NCBI GenBank assembly: GCA_964453645.1
Contig: CAYVRJ010000008.1
Location: 1 to 64,000, forward strand
Source of the DNA: CAYVRJ01 sp964453645
GTDB taxonomy: Bacteria; Bacillota; Clostridia; Christensenellales; JAWKQI01
Direction: 5' to 3'
DNA: 64,000 bases
Part shown: piece after piece, positions 1 through 8,593 of the stretch
Numbering within the stretch: the stretch's first letter is position 1
Layout of the letters: every line of letters begins with the position of its first letter
Program-made: the position numbers and the translations under genes
Notes under the pieces: generated by a model
Database searches by the model: none
The model's input: only the letters and a program-made list of their open reading frames with translations
Told to the model about the DNA's origin: nothing

Positions 1-66
1 TCAGTCCTCCAATGTTGCTTAATATTATTTTGTCTAGCTTTTTGGGTTCAGATCAGTCCTCTGCAA

Positions 67-124
67 AAGAAGCGGTTATAATACCTTCTTTTAAGGAGTC
101 CCGTCTATCGGGCACTCTTTTTAT
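67..124 (+). terminator. Terminator of an upstream gene outside the window
   Basis: Two hairpins follow each other. The first pairs AAAAGAAG (66-73) with CTTCTTTT (85-92). The second pairs GAGT-CCCG (96-103) with CGGG-CACTC (109-117) and runs straight into TTTTTATT. This is an intrinsic terminator on the plus strand, so a gene transcribed rightwards should end just left of position 1. Confidence 0.5.
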
Positions 125-161
125 TGATATTATATTCCATTCTAATAGCTTTGTCAATATA

Positions 162-191
162 TTTACAAACATCGCATATCTGTGGTACGAT
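162..191 (+). promoter_or_regulatory. Putative promoter of the SPL-like radical SAM gene
   Basis: TTTACA (162-167) and TACGAT (186-191) are separated by 18 bp. The predicted transcription start falls within a few bases of the ATG at 198, and there is no Shine-Dalgarno sequence, so the mRNA would be leaderless or nearly so. Confidence 0.35.
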
Positions 192-197
192 ACAGCT

Positions 198-1085
198 ATG
201 GAATACATACCCTGCAAAACCATTGTAACAAAGAATAAAAACACATCTTGGTTTGGAACCGATTATAACATGAATATTTATCGGGGATGCAGCCACGGCT
301 GCATTTATTGCGACAGCCGAAGCGACTGCTACAGGGTTGTGGATTTCGACAGGGTGCGTGCTAAGGAAGATGCACTCAGGGTGATCCGAGACGACCTTTT
401 GCGCAAAGTGCGCAAGGGTGTTGTGGGCACGGGTTCCATGAGCGACCCTTACAACCCCTTTGAAAAGGATCTTAAACTCACCCGCAACGCTTTAGAGCTG
501 CTCAACGCCTTTTCATTCGGTTCCTCCATTGCCACCAAAAGCCCCTTAGTCACCCGGGATGTGGATATTTTAAAAGATATTTCGTCCCACTCCCCGGTTA
601 TCGTAAAAATCACCATCACCACAGCAGACGATACCCTTTGCCAAAAAATTGAACCCAACGTTGCGCCCACCAGCCAGCGGTTTGCTGCCATTGAAACACT
701 GTCCAACCAGGGACTATACTGCGGTGTCCTTTTGATGCCCATTCTGCCCTATATCAACGATACGGTTGAAAACGTAGTGGCGCTGGTGCGCTTGGCTAAG
801 GAACGTGGTGCACACTTTGTTTATCCCGCCATGGGGGTGACCCTTCGCAGCAACCAGCGGGATTATTTTTTTGAAAAGCTGAACGAAACCTTTCCTCCCG
901 GCCTTGTAGACAAATATAAAAAAACCTTCGGGGAGCGATACAGCTGCGGTTCCCCCAAATCTAAGGCTTTGTTTGAAGCCTTTGTGAACGAGTGCGAGAA
1001 ATTATCCATGGTGTATCAAATGAAAAACATCGTGGGCAGGTACAAAAGCGGGTACGAAAACAGCCAACTCTCATTTTTTGAGTAA
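198..1085 (+). CDS. SPL-like radical SAM protein
   Basis: A 295-residue radical SAM enzyme of the SplB/Rv2578c type (COG1533). The cluster-binding motif CSHGCIYC lies near residue 33 and is followed by the family's GTGSMSDPYNPFE stretch and an ATKSPLVTRDVDIL strand. Family members bind a 4Fe-4S cluster and S-adenosylmethionine; the substrate of this subgroup is not established, and it should not be assumed to be a spore photoproduct lyase. The frame is open from position 12, but similarity begins at the ATG at 198, just behind a promoter-like sequence, so I prefer that start. It is followed by 200 bp without a gene and appears to be transcribed alone. Confidence 0.85.
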   Translation: MEYIPCKTIVTKNKNTSWFGTDYNMNIYRGCSHGCIYCDSRSDCYRVVDFDRVRAKEDALRVIRDDLLRKVRKGVVGTGSMSDPYNPFEKDLKLTRNALELLNAFSFGSSIATKSPLVTRDVDILKDISSHSPVIVKITITTADDTLCQKIEPNVAPTSQRFAAIETLSNQGLYCGVLLMPILPYINDTVENVVALVRLAKERGAHFVYPAMGVTLRSNQRDYFFEKLNETFPPGLVDKYKKTFGERYSCGSPKSKALFEAFVNECEKLSMVYQMKNIVGRYKSGYENSQLSFFE

Positions 1086-1168
1086 ACTTTTTGAAAAAAC
1101 CTTCGATATTGAAGAAAAGGATTATTTTATCAAAAGAAGAGAATTCTGACATAATCCTAGACACATCG

Positions 1169-1197
1169 TTGACAGACACCTTTGGTTGTGATACCAT
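1169..1197 (+). promoter_or_regulatory. Putative promoter of the DivIVA-like/lepB pair
   Basis: TTGACA (1169-1174), a 17-bp spacer and TACCAT (1192-1197). A perfect TATAAT (1235-1240) downstream lacks a good -35 box. Either could drive the coiled-coil gene and signal peptidase. Confidence 0.45.
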
Positions 1198-1292
1198 CAA
1201 GATAAGGGTATTCTGTTCTCAAGACTGCATAGCGTATAATGCGGCGGAGCGGGACGAAAGTATATAGTTATGTTTTTGACGGGGGTCAAAAT

Positions 1293-2333
1293 ATGGATAT
1301 CGAATACTATCCGGAAATTAAAGAAATTGCGGAATATTTAAAGCATATGAAATTTCGCAGCCGATTTTTTGGCGGGTGCGATCAGGAGAGCGTGCTCTAT
1401 CATATGCAGGAAATCACCAACAAATATAAAAATTTTATAGAAAACCTCTTATCCAAGCTCACAAAGACCGAAAACAACGAAAAGGAGCTTTCCTTTGAGA
1501 TTTCATTACTTCGGGAAAAAAAGCTGGACGATGCCAAGCAAATTGCCGTATTGCAAGAAAAGCTGGATGCGGCTATTTTAGCTGAAACGGAAAACTCCCG
1601 TCGGCACGAGGGGTTTGACCAAACTCTGCTGGAAATCCGGGAGTTGCAGGAGACTCTCAACAGGCAGGCACAGACCCAGGCACAAACCTTGGAGACCATT
1701 TTAGAAATGCGTTCGACCCAAGAGACCACCAACGAAAAGGTGGACGGACAAGCTAAGAGTTTAAACGTGCTGTTGGAGCTTCGGGACATGCAGCACGCAG
1801 CCACCATCAAGGCGCAGGAGCAATCCAAAGCCTTTGAGGAGGCACTCAAGCTCAAGTTAGACGAGCTGGAGGCGACGTTAAAAGACTATTTTGAACAGCA
1901 AAAGAAACTCATGGCGGAGCAGGACAAGGCACCGAACCAAACGCCCTACCAGCAGCAGTACGTGCCCTATGCCCCGCCCTACGTGCCCCCATACCCCCAG
2001 TTTATGTCCTATGCCCATGGAAACCCCGGTTTGCACAGCCAACCCCAGTATGAAGTGCCAACCCCAACTCATAAGCCCTTTGTGGAAGTGAACAGCGAGT
2101 TGTTTAACAACGGTGCGCAGATTCCCAGGAGATCTGAGCGTCACGTTTCATACCCCAAGGATTGGGACCAAGGGGAATCGGGTATGCCCTACAACCAGTT
2201 CCGGGGCAGCCTAGAGACCATGCTCTCGGATATCGAAAAGGTGGAGGAGCGCATAAAACAGGGTTATGCAGAGATGGCAAGCCCCGATAAAGAAAAACAA
2301 AAGCGTACGCCCCAATACTATGAGCGACTATAA
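1293..2333 (+). CDS. DivIVA-like coiled-coil protein
   Basis: 346 residues. The N-terminus contains FRSRFFGGCDQESVLYHM, which resembles the lipid-binding/septum-targeting start of clostridial DivIVA-like proteins (usually FGGYDEEDV). A long coiled coil (about residues 40-215) contains heptad-like repeats around QAQTLETILEMR, QAKSLNVLLELR and QSKAFEEALKLK. A Pro/Tyr/Gln-rich linker follows (YAPPYVPPYP), then a charged tail. No enzyme motif is seen. A role as a cytoplasmic scaffold at the envelope is inference. The ATG at 1293 has a GGGGG sequence 5 bp upstream; the frame is open from 1239. The 3' end overlaps the signal peptidase gene by 14 bp, so the two are translationally coupled. Confidence 0.6.
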   Translation: MDIEYYPEIKEIAEYLKHMKFRSRFFGGCDQESVLYHMQEITNKYKNFIENLLSKLTKTENNEKELSFEISLLREKKLDDAKQIAVLQEKLDAAILAETENSRRHEGFDQTLLEIRELQETLNRQAQTQAQTLETILEMRSTQETTNEKVDGQAKSLNVLLELRDMQHAATIKAQEQSKAFEEALKLKLDELEATLKDYFEQQKKLMAEQDKAPNQTPYQQQYVPYAPPYVPPYPQFMSYAHGNPGLHSQPQYEVPTPTHKPFVEVNSELFNNGAQIPRRSERHVSYPKDWDQGESGMPYNQFRGSLETMLSDIEKVEERIKQGYAEMASPDKEKQKRTPQYYERL

Positions 2334-2889
2334 AAGCCCCTTTGAGCTGACTCCCAAGGGAGTGCTGGATAAACGAATCGCAGAGCTCAGGGCTAAGAGA
2401 CATTGGCGTAACCAAGTCGTGCCCATCCTGGTTACTTTTCTGTTCTTGTTTGTGTTGTTTAACATTGTCATCGGTTGGGGTACGGTTTCGGGCAGTTCCA
2501 TGCAGCCCGCACTGTTTAAAGGGGATGCCATCGTCTTTTGGCGGTTGAGTGGTGAATATACCCACGGGGACATTGTGCTCATCAAACCCGACGAACGGTT
2601 AAAGGAATACACCAAGCGCATTGTGGGGGTGCCCGGCGACACCGTGGATATCGACGACAGTGCGGGAACGGTGATCCTCAACGGCCAGCGCCTCAGCGAA
2701 ACCTTTATCTTTGGCAAGACCAACTCAAAGACGGCAGAGGGGGTGACATTTCCCATTAGGCTGAGTGAAAACGAATACTTTGTTTTGGGGGACAATCGAG
2801 GAAATTCCACCGATTCCAGAAATTTTGGTGCTGTGGAGGCTTCCAGAATTGATGGAAAAGTCATTTTGGTGCTGCACAGTCCCGAATAA
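2320..2889 (+). CDS. lepB: Signal peptidase I
   Basis: A 189-residue type I signal peptidase that cleaves secretory signal peptides at the outer face of the membrane. A single N-terminal membrane segment spans about residues 33-52. The catalytic serine is Ser60 in GSSMQP and the general-base lysine is Lys99 in KRIVGVPGD. The box GDNRGNSTDSRNFG matches the family's last conserved region. Length is typical of Gram-positive SipS enzymes. The start ATG at 2320 lies inside the preceding coiled-coil gene. An upstream in-frame start at 2266 would add 18 residues and is not supported by homology. Confidence 0.9.
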   Translation: MSDYKSPFELTPKGVLDKRIAELRAKRHWRNQVVPILVTFLFLFVLFNIVIGWGTVSGSSMQPALFKGDAIVFWRLSGEYTHGDIVLIKPDERLKEYTKRIVGVPGDTVDIDDSAGTVILNGQRLSETFIFGKTNSKTAEGVTFPIRLSENEYFVLGDNRGNSTDSRNFGAVEASRIDGKVILVLHSPE

Positions 2890-2958
2890 TAATTTTTATT
2901 TGGTTTTTTGATTTTTTAACAAACATTTACACAGAAAGGGGTAGAATGGAATTTTTTT

Positions 2959-3423
2959 ATGGCAAAAAAGACGTGGAATGAAAAGCTGCAAAATTCAAAG
3001 GATATGCCCAGAGTGGAGACACTAGACGATCCAAAGGCCATTGAGCGATTTGGGGGAGCCAAGATGCTCATCGCACCTCCCTTAGAGTACGAAGGGCTGA
3101 TGCAAAAGGTGCCCCAGGGGAAGCTGGTGACCACCACTCAGCTGCGGGAGAAGCTGGCAAAAACCAACGGTGCCGATTTCACCTGCCCATTAACGGCTGG
3201 AATATTTGTCAACATCGTGGCAAATGCGGCTCAGGAGCGGGGCGGAGACACTCCCTACTGGCGCACTGTGAAAAAAGATGGGGAGTTGTGTGAAAAGTTT
3301 CCCGACGGGCTGGACGGACACAAGTTTCTGTTGGAAAAAGAAGGCCATGCCGTGATTCAAAAGGGAAAGCGGTACTTTGTTGAAAATTACGAACAAAAAC
3401 TCATTCATTTAGACGATCTATAA
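2959..3423 (+). CDS. MGMT-family-like protein
   Basis: 154 residues, of the small clostridial/Bacteroidetes family annotated 'MGMT family protein', which starts with MAKKTW and contains YWRTVKKDGEL and EGHAVIQKGKRYFV. The fold is thought to resemble the C-terminal domain of O6-alkylguanine-DNA alkyltransferase, but the PCHR active-site motif is absent. The only conserved cysteine in the equivalent area is in FTCPLTAGIF, so alkyltransferase activity is doubtful. An AGAAAGGGG site precedes the gene, and the sequence just before the ATG (AATGGAATTTTTTTATG) resembles the start cassette found before cutC and ssb. Confidence 0.7.
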   Translation: MAKKTWNEKLQNSKDMPRVETLDDPKAIERFGGAKMLIAPPLEYEGLMQKVPQGKLVTTTQLREKLAKTNGADFTCPLTAGIFVNIVANAAQERGGDTPYWRTVKKDGELCEKFPDGLDGHKFLLEKEGHAVIQKGKRYFVENYEQKLIHLDDL

Positions 3424-3480
3424 ACAATTTATACTACAAAAGAAAAGGACTGCAAAAAATAGCAGTAACGTGTAATCCGT

Positions 3481-4197
3481 ATGGAAAAAACATCTGGAGG
3501 TCAGTGCAGCAGGCGGCAATACATGCGGCAACTCATGATGCAAAACGGGTTGCAAGGTATGCCCACTGTGGACGTGGTGGAACTGATCTTATATTACACC
3601 ATTCCTAAAAAGGACGTACGTCCCATTGCTGAGGAACTGGTCAATAAATTTGGAACAATCGATAGAATGGCCAAGGCATCGTCTGCCGAGCGCAAGAGCA
3701 TTCGGGGAATTGGAGATAGGACGGACGAACACTTTGCCATGATGGGCATGTTTATCCCCCACGTGCTGCGCAATCGGCACGGTGAATTCCCCCTATTCGA
3801 TTCAATGGAAAAACTCAAGGATTTTTGTGCTTCGCTGCACGTGATGGACGAATACGAGGTGTTGTATTTGTTGTGTTTGGATGCCAACCATCGGCTCATC
3901 AAGAAGGAGACGAAGATCACCGTGGGCACCCCCGAGAGCATCAACGCCGAACTAAAGCACATTTTAGATGCAGTGGCAAACACCAAGACGGTGAATGTTG
4001 TGCTGTGCCACAACCATCCCAGCGGTACGCTGGAGCCTTCTGTTCACGACATTGACTCCACCAAAGTGATTCAAGTTTTCTTGGATCGCATAAAAATAAC
4101 CCTTCACGACCACATGATTGTCGCCGACAACTCGGTAATCTCCATGCGGGAGCTTGGGTTTATTCAGGATATCAATTCAGCATATCAATTGAAATAG
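3481..4197 (+). CDS. radC: RadC family protein (JAB1/MPN domain)
   Basis: 238 residues. The N-terminal helix-hairpin-helix-like region includes KSIRGIGDRT (residues 73-81). The C-terminal MPN domain carries the JAMM-type metal motif CHNHPSG (His177, His179) with Asp190 about ten residues later. RadC was named for DNA repair, but its biochemical role is unsettled; the motif predicts a zinc hydrolase. The gene is complete and of normal length. It is transcribed after the MGMT-like gene with a 57-bp gap and ends before a bidirectional terminator. Confidence 0.88.
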   Translation: MEKTSGGQCSRRQYMRQLMMQNGLQGMPTVDVVELILYYTIPKKDVRPIAEELVNKFGTIDRMAKASSAERKSIRGIGDRTDEHFAMMGMFIPHVLRNRHGEFPLFDSMEKLKDFCASLHVMDEYEVLYLLCLDANHRLIKKETKITVGTPESINAELKHILDAVANTKTVNVVLCHNHPSGTLEPSVHDIDSTKVIQVFLDRIKITLHDHMIVADNSVISMRELGFIQDINSAYQLK

Positions 4198-4226
4198 CCA
4201 ATTGGCGACTGGGAATATACGCATTA

Positions 4227-4258
4227 AAAACGCAAATCTGTTTTGTTATTTGCGTTTT
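4227..4258. terminator. Bidirectional terminator between radC and the rubrerythrin gene
   Basis: AAAACGCAAAT (4227-4237) pairs perfectly with ATTTGCGTTTT (4248-4258) around a 10-nt loop. T-runs on both strands suit the two converging genes. Confidence 0.7.
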
Positions 4259-4261
4259 ATA

Positions 4262-4906
4262 TTAGTATCGCACAAAAAACACAAAGGGTGTTCCGCAAAT
4301 ATTACACAAAAAGGGTGCGGAACCCTTTTCTATTTTGCCGCAAACGGGGCAAACGAAGTAGGAGACGGTGTCGTCCGCATAGGTGCCCACTTTGTTCATG
4401 GTTTGAAACTCCTGCAAAAAGAGTTTGGCGTGGGACTCCTCGGCACCGATGGCATAGGTAAAGATGGTGGAAGCCCCTTGATAACCCTCCGCCAGGGCAT
4501 CGTTATAGAATTTGGGGTACATGTCTGCGTATTCGTACATTTCGCCCTCGATGGCAGCCTTTAGGTTTTTAGCTGTAGTACCCACCTCACCCCGCACGGG
4601 AACGGCGGGCGTGTGGGGTTTCATGGCTTTGGACAAGTTGTACTGCCGGGCGTTGTGGATTTGTTCTGCATATGCGGCAGCGGTGAACAGCCGTTGAATG
4701 GACGTGTGCCCCTCCCGCTGGGCGGTTATGGCAAACTCCGAATAGTTGTATTTGGCGGTACTCTCCCCCTGTTGGGCAGTCAAAAGGTTGTCATAGGTTT
4801 TGGGCGCAAGATCGTAGGCCACGGGACGGTTGGAAAAGATGTTGTATCCAACAAGACCTCCCACAATCACGATAAAAACGATTAAAACGATGAGCAGTGT
4901 TTTCAT
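4262..4906 (-). CDS. Membrane-anchored rubrerythrin
   Basis: 214 residues. One N-terminal transmembrane helix (about residues 2-22, LLIVLIVFIVIVGGLVGY) is followed by a ferritin-like di-iron domain with two EXXH-type ligand motifs (AEQIH and AEESH) and a C-terminal rubredoxin-like zinc/iron knuckle (CPVCG...CNICG). Rubrerythrins reduce hydrogen peroxide in anaerobes; normal ones are cytosolic, so the membrane anchor is unusual and points to peroxide removal at the membrane surface. The start at 4906 has GGAGGA 5 bp upstream; an ATG 12 bp earlier is less likely. The gene lies 18 bp behind the glycosyltransferase gene and may be co-transcribed with it. Confidence 0.85.
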   Translation of the reverse strand: MKTLLIVLIVFIVIVGGLVGYNIFSNRPVAYDLAPKTYDNLLTAQQGESTAKYNYSEFAITAQREGHTSIQRLFTAAAYAEQIHNARQYNLSKAMKPHTPAVPVRGEVGTTAKNLKAAIEGEMYEYADMYPKFYNDALAEGYQGASTIFTYAIGAEESHAKLFLQEFQTMNKVGTYADDTVSYFVCPVCGKIEKGSAPFLCNICGTPFVFFVRY

Positions 4907-4924
4907 GTGTTCCTCCAAGTGAAC

Positions 4925-6829
4925 CTAGTTAGTTTGTTGATCCATAACCCATTGAATCATGTGGCCTGCTTCTGTTAAGCCAACGTCCTTGGCTTGTTCC
5001 AGATATATGCGAACGTTTTCGTATTCCTTAAAGAAATAGGCACACTGCATGGCCATAGCCAGCATTTCCGCATGCCTTTTCTGGGATTCATAGTTTCTCT
5101 TAAGCCCCTCTTTTGCAAAAGAGTAGGCTTGTTCATAAAAACCGTGTAAGAACAAAAGGTGTGTAACGTAGTAGGCATTTATTTCGGCTTGTAAAGATAA
5201 ATTGCCAATTAAATAAAGCGCTGCACTGTGGCCCTTTGGCTTAATATTTAACAACTCTTCGATTAATTCCAAGGTAAAGGTGTCGTCATCGGGTTGGGGT
5301 AAGTCGCCATCGAGTCCGCACAGGGCGTTGAGAATGCGCTTCACGGTTTCATCACCTTTTTCATAGATATCGTTTAAGAGTTCTTCTTCGCCGCTGGCTA
5401 TGGCAGTGCCCAAAGCTTTGGCAATGGAGTCGATTTTGTTTGACCACATGAGCAAATACCTGTCATAGGCTGCTTTATACTGTTCCATCACCAAAAGCAT
5501 GCGGGTTTTAAACAGATCGCTGTCTTGACCCAGTTCCATCAGTTTATTATATGCTGCCAAAAAGGACCACCCCGGCTCAAAGCTAGAGAGCACACCTAAG
5601 GCGCTCTTCACAAATTCAACGGATTGCGCACTCAATTTTTTATTAATGATGGTAAACAACTTTTCGGGAGGCTCATCCTTCATAATCAATTGAGCAATAT
5701 TAATGAACGAAACGTTGTTCAGTTCATAGTGAATGGCTTTTTCAATATACCTGCTGGCCTTTTTCTGTTCGAAGATGGTGGCATAGAGTTTGGCCATGTA
5801 TGCATAACCCAAGGCATACAGCTTGGGATGAGTGGATATGTAACTCTCGTCCTTTGGTTTGTAACTGTCGATCATGGAAAGGCCCTTTTCCATATTTACC
5901 AACATATTTTTATAGTCGAAGTTAATATAATGCGCACAACCCTTTAAGATATAGGCAGCGGGATGACGAGGGTATAGAACGGTGACATCCTGAAACAGCT
6001 CCATAATCTCCGTTGCAGGTTTGTCGTTTAGCAGGTTAAAGGAAAACAAGTAGAGCACGTAGTTATCCAAGGGTAAATAGGAGAAATATTTTTTGGACTG
6101 AATGAATCTCTTGGAATGCTCATAGGAATATTCCGGCCTGTTGATGTTGTAACTCTCTCTGGCTATATAATAGTCCACCAAGGGGTGGGGATCGTCCATT
6201 TTACTCTCGGCAAGCAGCATCTGCAAGTTGCGCTCCGAGTGATCGGCGATGGTGGCATCCATGTAACCGTCGTGGTATAGAATAATTTTCTCAACGTCGT
6301 AGGGGATATAGCGCACAGCATTATCCTCCGCTGAGCCTTTATAACTCAAATACTCGTGAATGCGGTATTTAAACCGCAACCCCACGTTTGTCCTGAAAAT
6401 TCTGGCCACGTAATCTCGGTTCATGATCACATAACTGCCGTCTATGGCAATTTCGGAAATGTTGCGCATCTCCAAACAAATCAAATGGTCATTTGGTGTG
6501 ACCGAGTCGAGAATTTCGGGGATATATTTTTCGGTGCCCTCGCCAATCCATTCGTCTGCATCAAAAAACAACACCCAGTCGGCCTTGACTTTACTCAGGG
6601 CGTAATTTTTAGCTGCGGAGAAATCGTTGATCCATTTGAAGTAATAGACTTCCGCCCCCAAACTCTTTGCAATTTCCACAGTTTTATCGGTACTGCCCGT
6701 ATCCACCACCACGATCTGACGGCAAATGCTTTTTACACTGTTGATGAGCCGGGCGATACACCGCTCTTCATTTTTGGCGATGAGTGCCAAAGCTAAGGTT
6801 GTTTTTTTGTTACCCAAAGGTACCCCCAA
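4925..6829 (-). CDS. GT2 glycosyltransferase with TPR-like C-terminal region
   Basis: About 634 residues. The first 230 form a family-2 glycosyltransferase: LALIAKNEE, IVVVDTGSTDKT for nucleotide-sugar binding, and the DxD motif FFDADEW. The remaining 400 residues are helical with tetratricopeptide-like repeats (for example YALGYAYMAKLYATIFEQKKASRYIEKA). This architecture is common in Firmicutes proteins that glycosylate surface or secreted proteins; the acceptor here is unknown. No ATG exists near the N-terminus. A TTG at 6829, or one five codons later with GGGGG in front, must serve as start, so the exact start is uncertain. Confidence 0.8.
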   Translation of the reverse strand: MGVPLGNKKTTLALALIAKNEERCIARLINSVKSICRQIVVVDTGSTDKTVEIAKSLGAEVYYFKWINDFSAAKNYALSKVKADWVLFFDADEWIGEGTEKYIPEILDSVTPNDHLICLEMRNISEIAIDGSYVIMNRDYVARIFRTNVGLRFKYRIHEYLSYKGSAEDNAVRYIPYDVEKIILYHDGYMDATIADHSERNLQMLLAESKMDDPHPLVDYYIARESYNINRPEYSYEHSKRFIQSKKYFSYLPLDNYVLYLFSFNLLNDKPATEIMELFQDVTVLYPRHPAAYILKGCAHYINFDYKNMLVNMEKGLSMIDSYKPKDESYISTHPKLYALGYAYMAKLYATIFEQKKASRYIEKAIHYELNNVSFINIAQLIMKDEPPEKLFTIINKKLSAQSVEFVKSALGVLSSFEPGWSFLAAYNKLMELGQDSDLFKTRMLLVMEQYKAAYDRYLLMWSNKIDSIAKALGTAIASGEEELLNDIYEKGDETVKRILNALCGLDGDLPQPDDDTFTLELIEELLNIKPKGHSAALYLIGNLSLQAEINAYYVTHLLFLHGFYEQAYSFAKEGLKRNYESQKRHAEMLAMAMQCAYFFKEYENVRIYLEQAKDVGLTEAGHMIQWVMDQQTN

Positions 6830-6868
6830 AAGTTCTTAATTATTTACTTATTATAACATATGCGCAAG

Positions 6869-7684
6869 TCATGTCAAGGAAGAGGTTTTGTTCAGCATAG
6901 CCGCATCCACCTGCTTTTGGGCTTTGTCGAAGCGCCCGTGGAGCAGCTTTGCAACGATGGTTGCGGGAATGAGTTTTCCCACCCCGCTAAATATTCTGTT
7001 CACAAACCCGGGAATATATTTGTGTTTTCCCCGCAGTGCCAGATCCAATGTGTTGTTCACCACCCGCTCCAATTTGTTGGTGGTGGCATTACCCCAAAAC
7101 CCCTGGGCGGCAATGCGCAGCATAATCTCATCGGTGGTCACCAGCCCACCGGGGCACAAAACCAGCACCGAAACGTTTTCGTCCCTAAGCTCGTGGGAGA
7201 GGGCAATGGAGAAATCCAACAAAAACCGCTTGGATGCGGAATAGGTGGCCTTTAAGGGGATGGGGTAGTGGGAGGCAAGGCTGGATACGTTCACTATAAA
7301 AAACTTTGGACGTCGAACGGTGAGGACGTTGTGGGTCACCCGCAGAGTGGCTTCGATATTCACCCGCAGGATGCTGCTGATCTCACGGAAGGTTTTGTCA
7401 TAAAAACCACCCTCGTGGTCGATCCCCGCAACGTTTAACAGCATGTCAAAGGACATATCGTTGTCCTTGGCGTATTCCATGAGAGCTGCAACTTCGGCAT
7501 CGCTGGTGATGTCGCAGGGGCGGGTGAGAACGGTGATGTCGTATTGGCGTTGAATGCCTTGCTGTAATGTGCACAGGGTTTCCTCACATAAATCGGTGAG
7601 CAGCAAGTTGTAACCCCGCTGGGCGCAGCAGACAGCAAAGGCCCTGCCCAACCCCCCAGTGGCACCGGTGATCAAAACGTTCAT
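6869..7684 (-). CDS. SDR-family short-chain dehydrogenase (second of a pair)
   Basis: 271 residues. The Rossmann motif TGATGGLGRA opens the protein, NVAGID replaces the usual NNAG, and the catalytic tyrosine/lysine pair is in YSASKRFLLD with an upstream Ser in VSSLAS. The C-terminal part (RVVNNTLDLALRGKHKYIPGFVNRIF) resembles DltE/YqjQ-like classical SDRs. The substrate is unknown. Its ATG overlaps the stop of the upstream SDR gene by 4 bp (ATGA), so the two are translated together and may act on related substrates. Confidence 0.8.
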   Translation of the reverse strand: MNVLITGATGGLGRAFAVCCAQRGYNLLLTDLCEETLCTLQQGIQRQYDITVLTRPCDITSDAEVAALMEYAKDNDMSFDMLLNVAGIDHEGGFYDKTFREISSILRVNIEATLRVTHNVLTVRRPKFFIVNVSSLASHYPIPLKATYSASKRFLLDFSIALSHELRDENVSVLVLCPGGLVTTDEIMLRIAAQGFWGNATTNKLERVVNNTLDLALRGKHKYIPGFVNRIFSGVGKLIPATIVAKLLHGRFDKAQKQVDAAMLNKTSSLT

Positions 7685-8517
7685 TCAACCCTCCCAAAGG
7701 TTTTAATACCGCACAGTTTTTGGCTTAACGCAAACAATCGGTCTGCATTCTCTCGGTTCACTTCAATGCTGTGTTTCTTTTCCTCACAAAGGTAATAATA
7801 CAGCCCCTCTTCGGGGTTCTCCTGGGTGAGTAAATACCAATAGGTCTTTGCGGGAATACTGGGGGCAACCCCTCCTCGCATTCGAAACGACCAAAACAGG
7901 TTCACCAGCCCCGAGGTCTCCTTGTGCCCAATTTCCGTCTTAACAAGGCCGGGATCCACGGCATAGGCGGGCAAGTAACTTTTTAGCGAATAAGCAAATA
8001 AAACGTTACACAGCTTTGATTGCTTATACGCTAAAAGGGGGTTGTATCGTTTGCTAAACATGATGTCGTCCCAGTGTATTTTCATACCCTTGTGGGAGTT
8101 GCTGGAAGTGAAGAGCACCCTGCCCTCTCCCCGCTGCAAATTGGGGAACAAGCAATGGGTTAGGAGAAAGGATGAGAGATGGTTGAGGGTAAACTGCTGC
8201 TCATACCCCTCCTTTGTGGTGGTGTAGTAGCTGCGCACCCCGCCAGCGTTGTTGATTAGCGCAAAGAGTTCTCCGTTGGCACAGCTGTCGAGATAGATGC
8301 CAATTTCTCTGCCCACGCGTTTTACGTCCTGGAGGGACACGAGATCGGCACAAAAGAATGTCATGTGTTCGGAGTGGACGCCAAGGGATTTTAGCGCATC
8401 ATCACAACGGCTTTTAGACCGCCCAATGCCTAAAACACGAAAACCCGCATGCAACAATTCCCTGCACACGGCAAAACCAATACCCGACGTGGCTCCCGTG
8501 ACCACAACAGTTTTCAT
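7681..8517 (-). CDS. SDR-family short-chain dehydrogenase (first of a pair)
   Basis: 278 residues. It has the Rossmann motif TGATSGIGFA, the NNAGG box, Ser in FTSSNSHKG and the active-site YKQSK, in the style of retinol-dehydrogenase/protochlorophyllide-reductase-like SDRs (YAVDPGLVKTEIG). The start at 8517 is chosen because GGGAGGGGG lies 5 bp upstream. An earlier in-frame start at 8550 adds 11 residues ahead of the nucleotide-binding strand and is unlikely. The substrate is unknown. It heads a two-gene operon with the overlapping SDR gene. Confidence 0.8.
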   Translation of the reverse strand: MKTVVVTGATSGIGFAVCRELLHAGFRVLGIGRSKSRCDDALKSLGVHSEHMTFFCADLVSLQDVKRVGREIGIYLDSCANGELFALINNAGGVRSYYTTTKEGYEQQFTLNHLSSFLLTHCLFPNLQRGEGRVLFTSSNSHKGMKIHWDDIMFSKRYNPLLAYKQSKLCNVLFAYSLKSYLPAYAVDPGLVKTEIGHKETSGLVNLFWSFRMRGGVAPSIPAKTYWYLLTQENPEEGLYYYLCEEKKHSIEVNRENADRLFALSQKLCGIKTFGRVE

Positions 8518-8593
8518 GGATCCCCCTCCCACACGATTGTTCGTGCTCACATGCTAAAAAAGACAGGTGTATCTTTTAAAACGATTGATTGCG

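Noticed and set aside
198..1085. Spore photoproduct lyase
   Set aside because: The protein belongs to the broader SplB-like radical SAM group; the specific residues and context for SplB were not seen.
4202..4564. 120-codon plus-strand frame opposite the rubrerythrin gene
   Set aside because: It is the antisense shadow of a clearly conserved gene and begins in the radC terminator.
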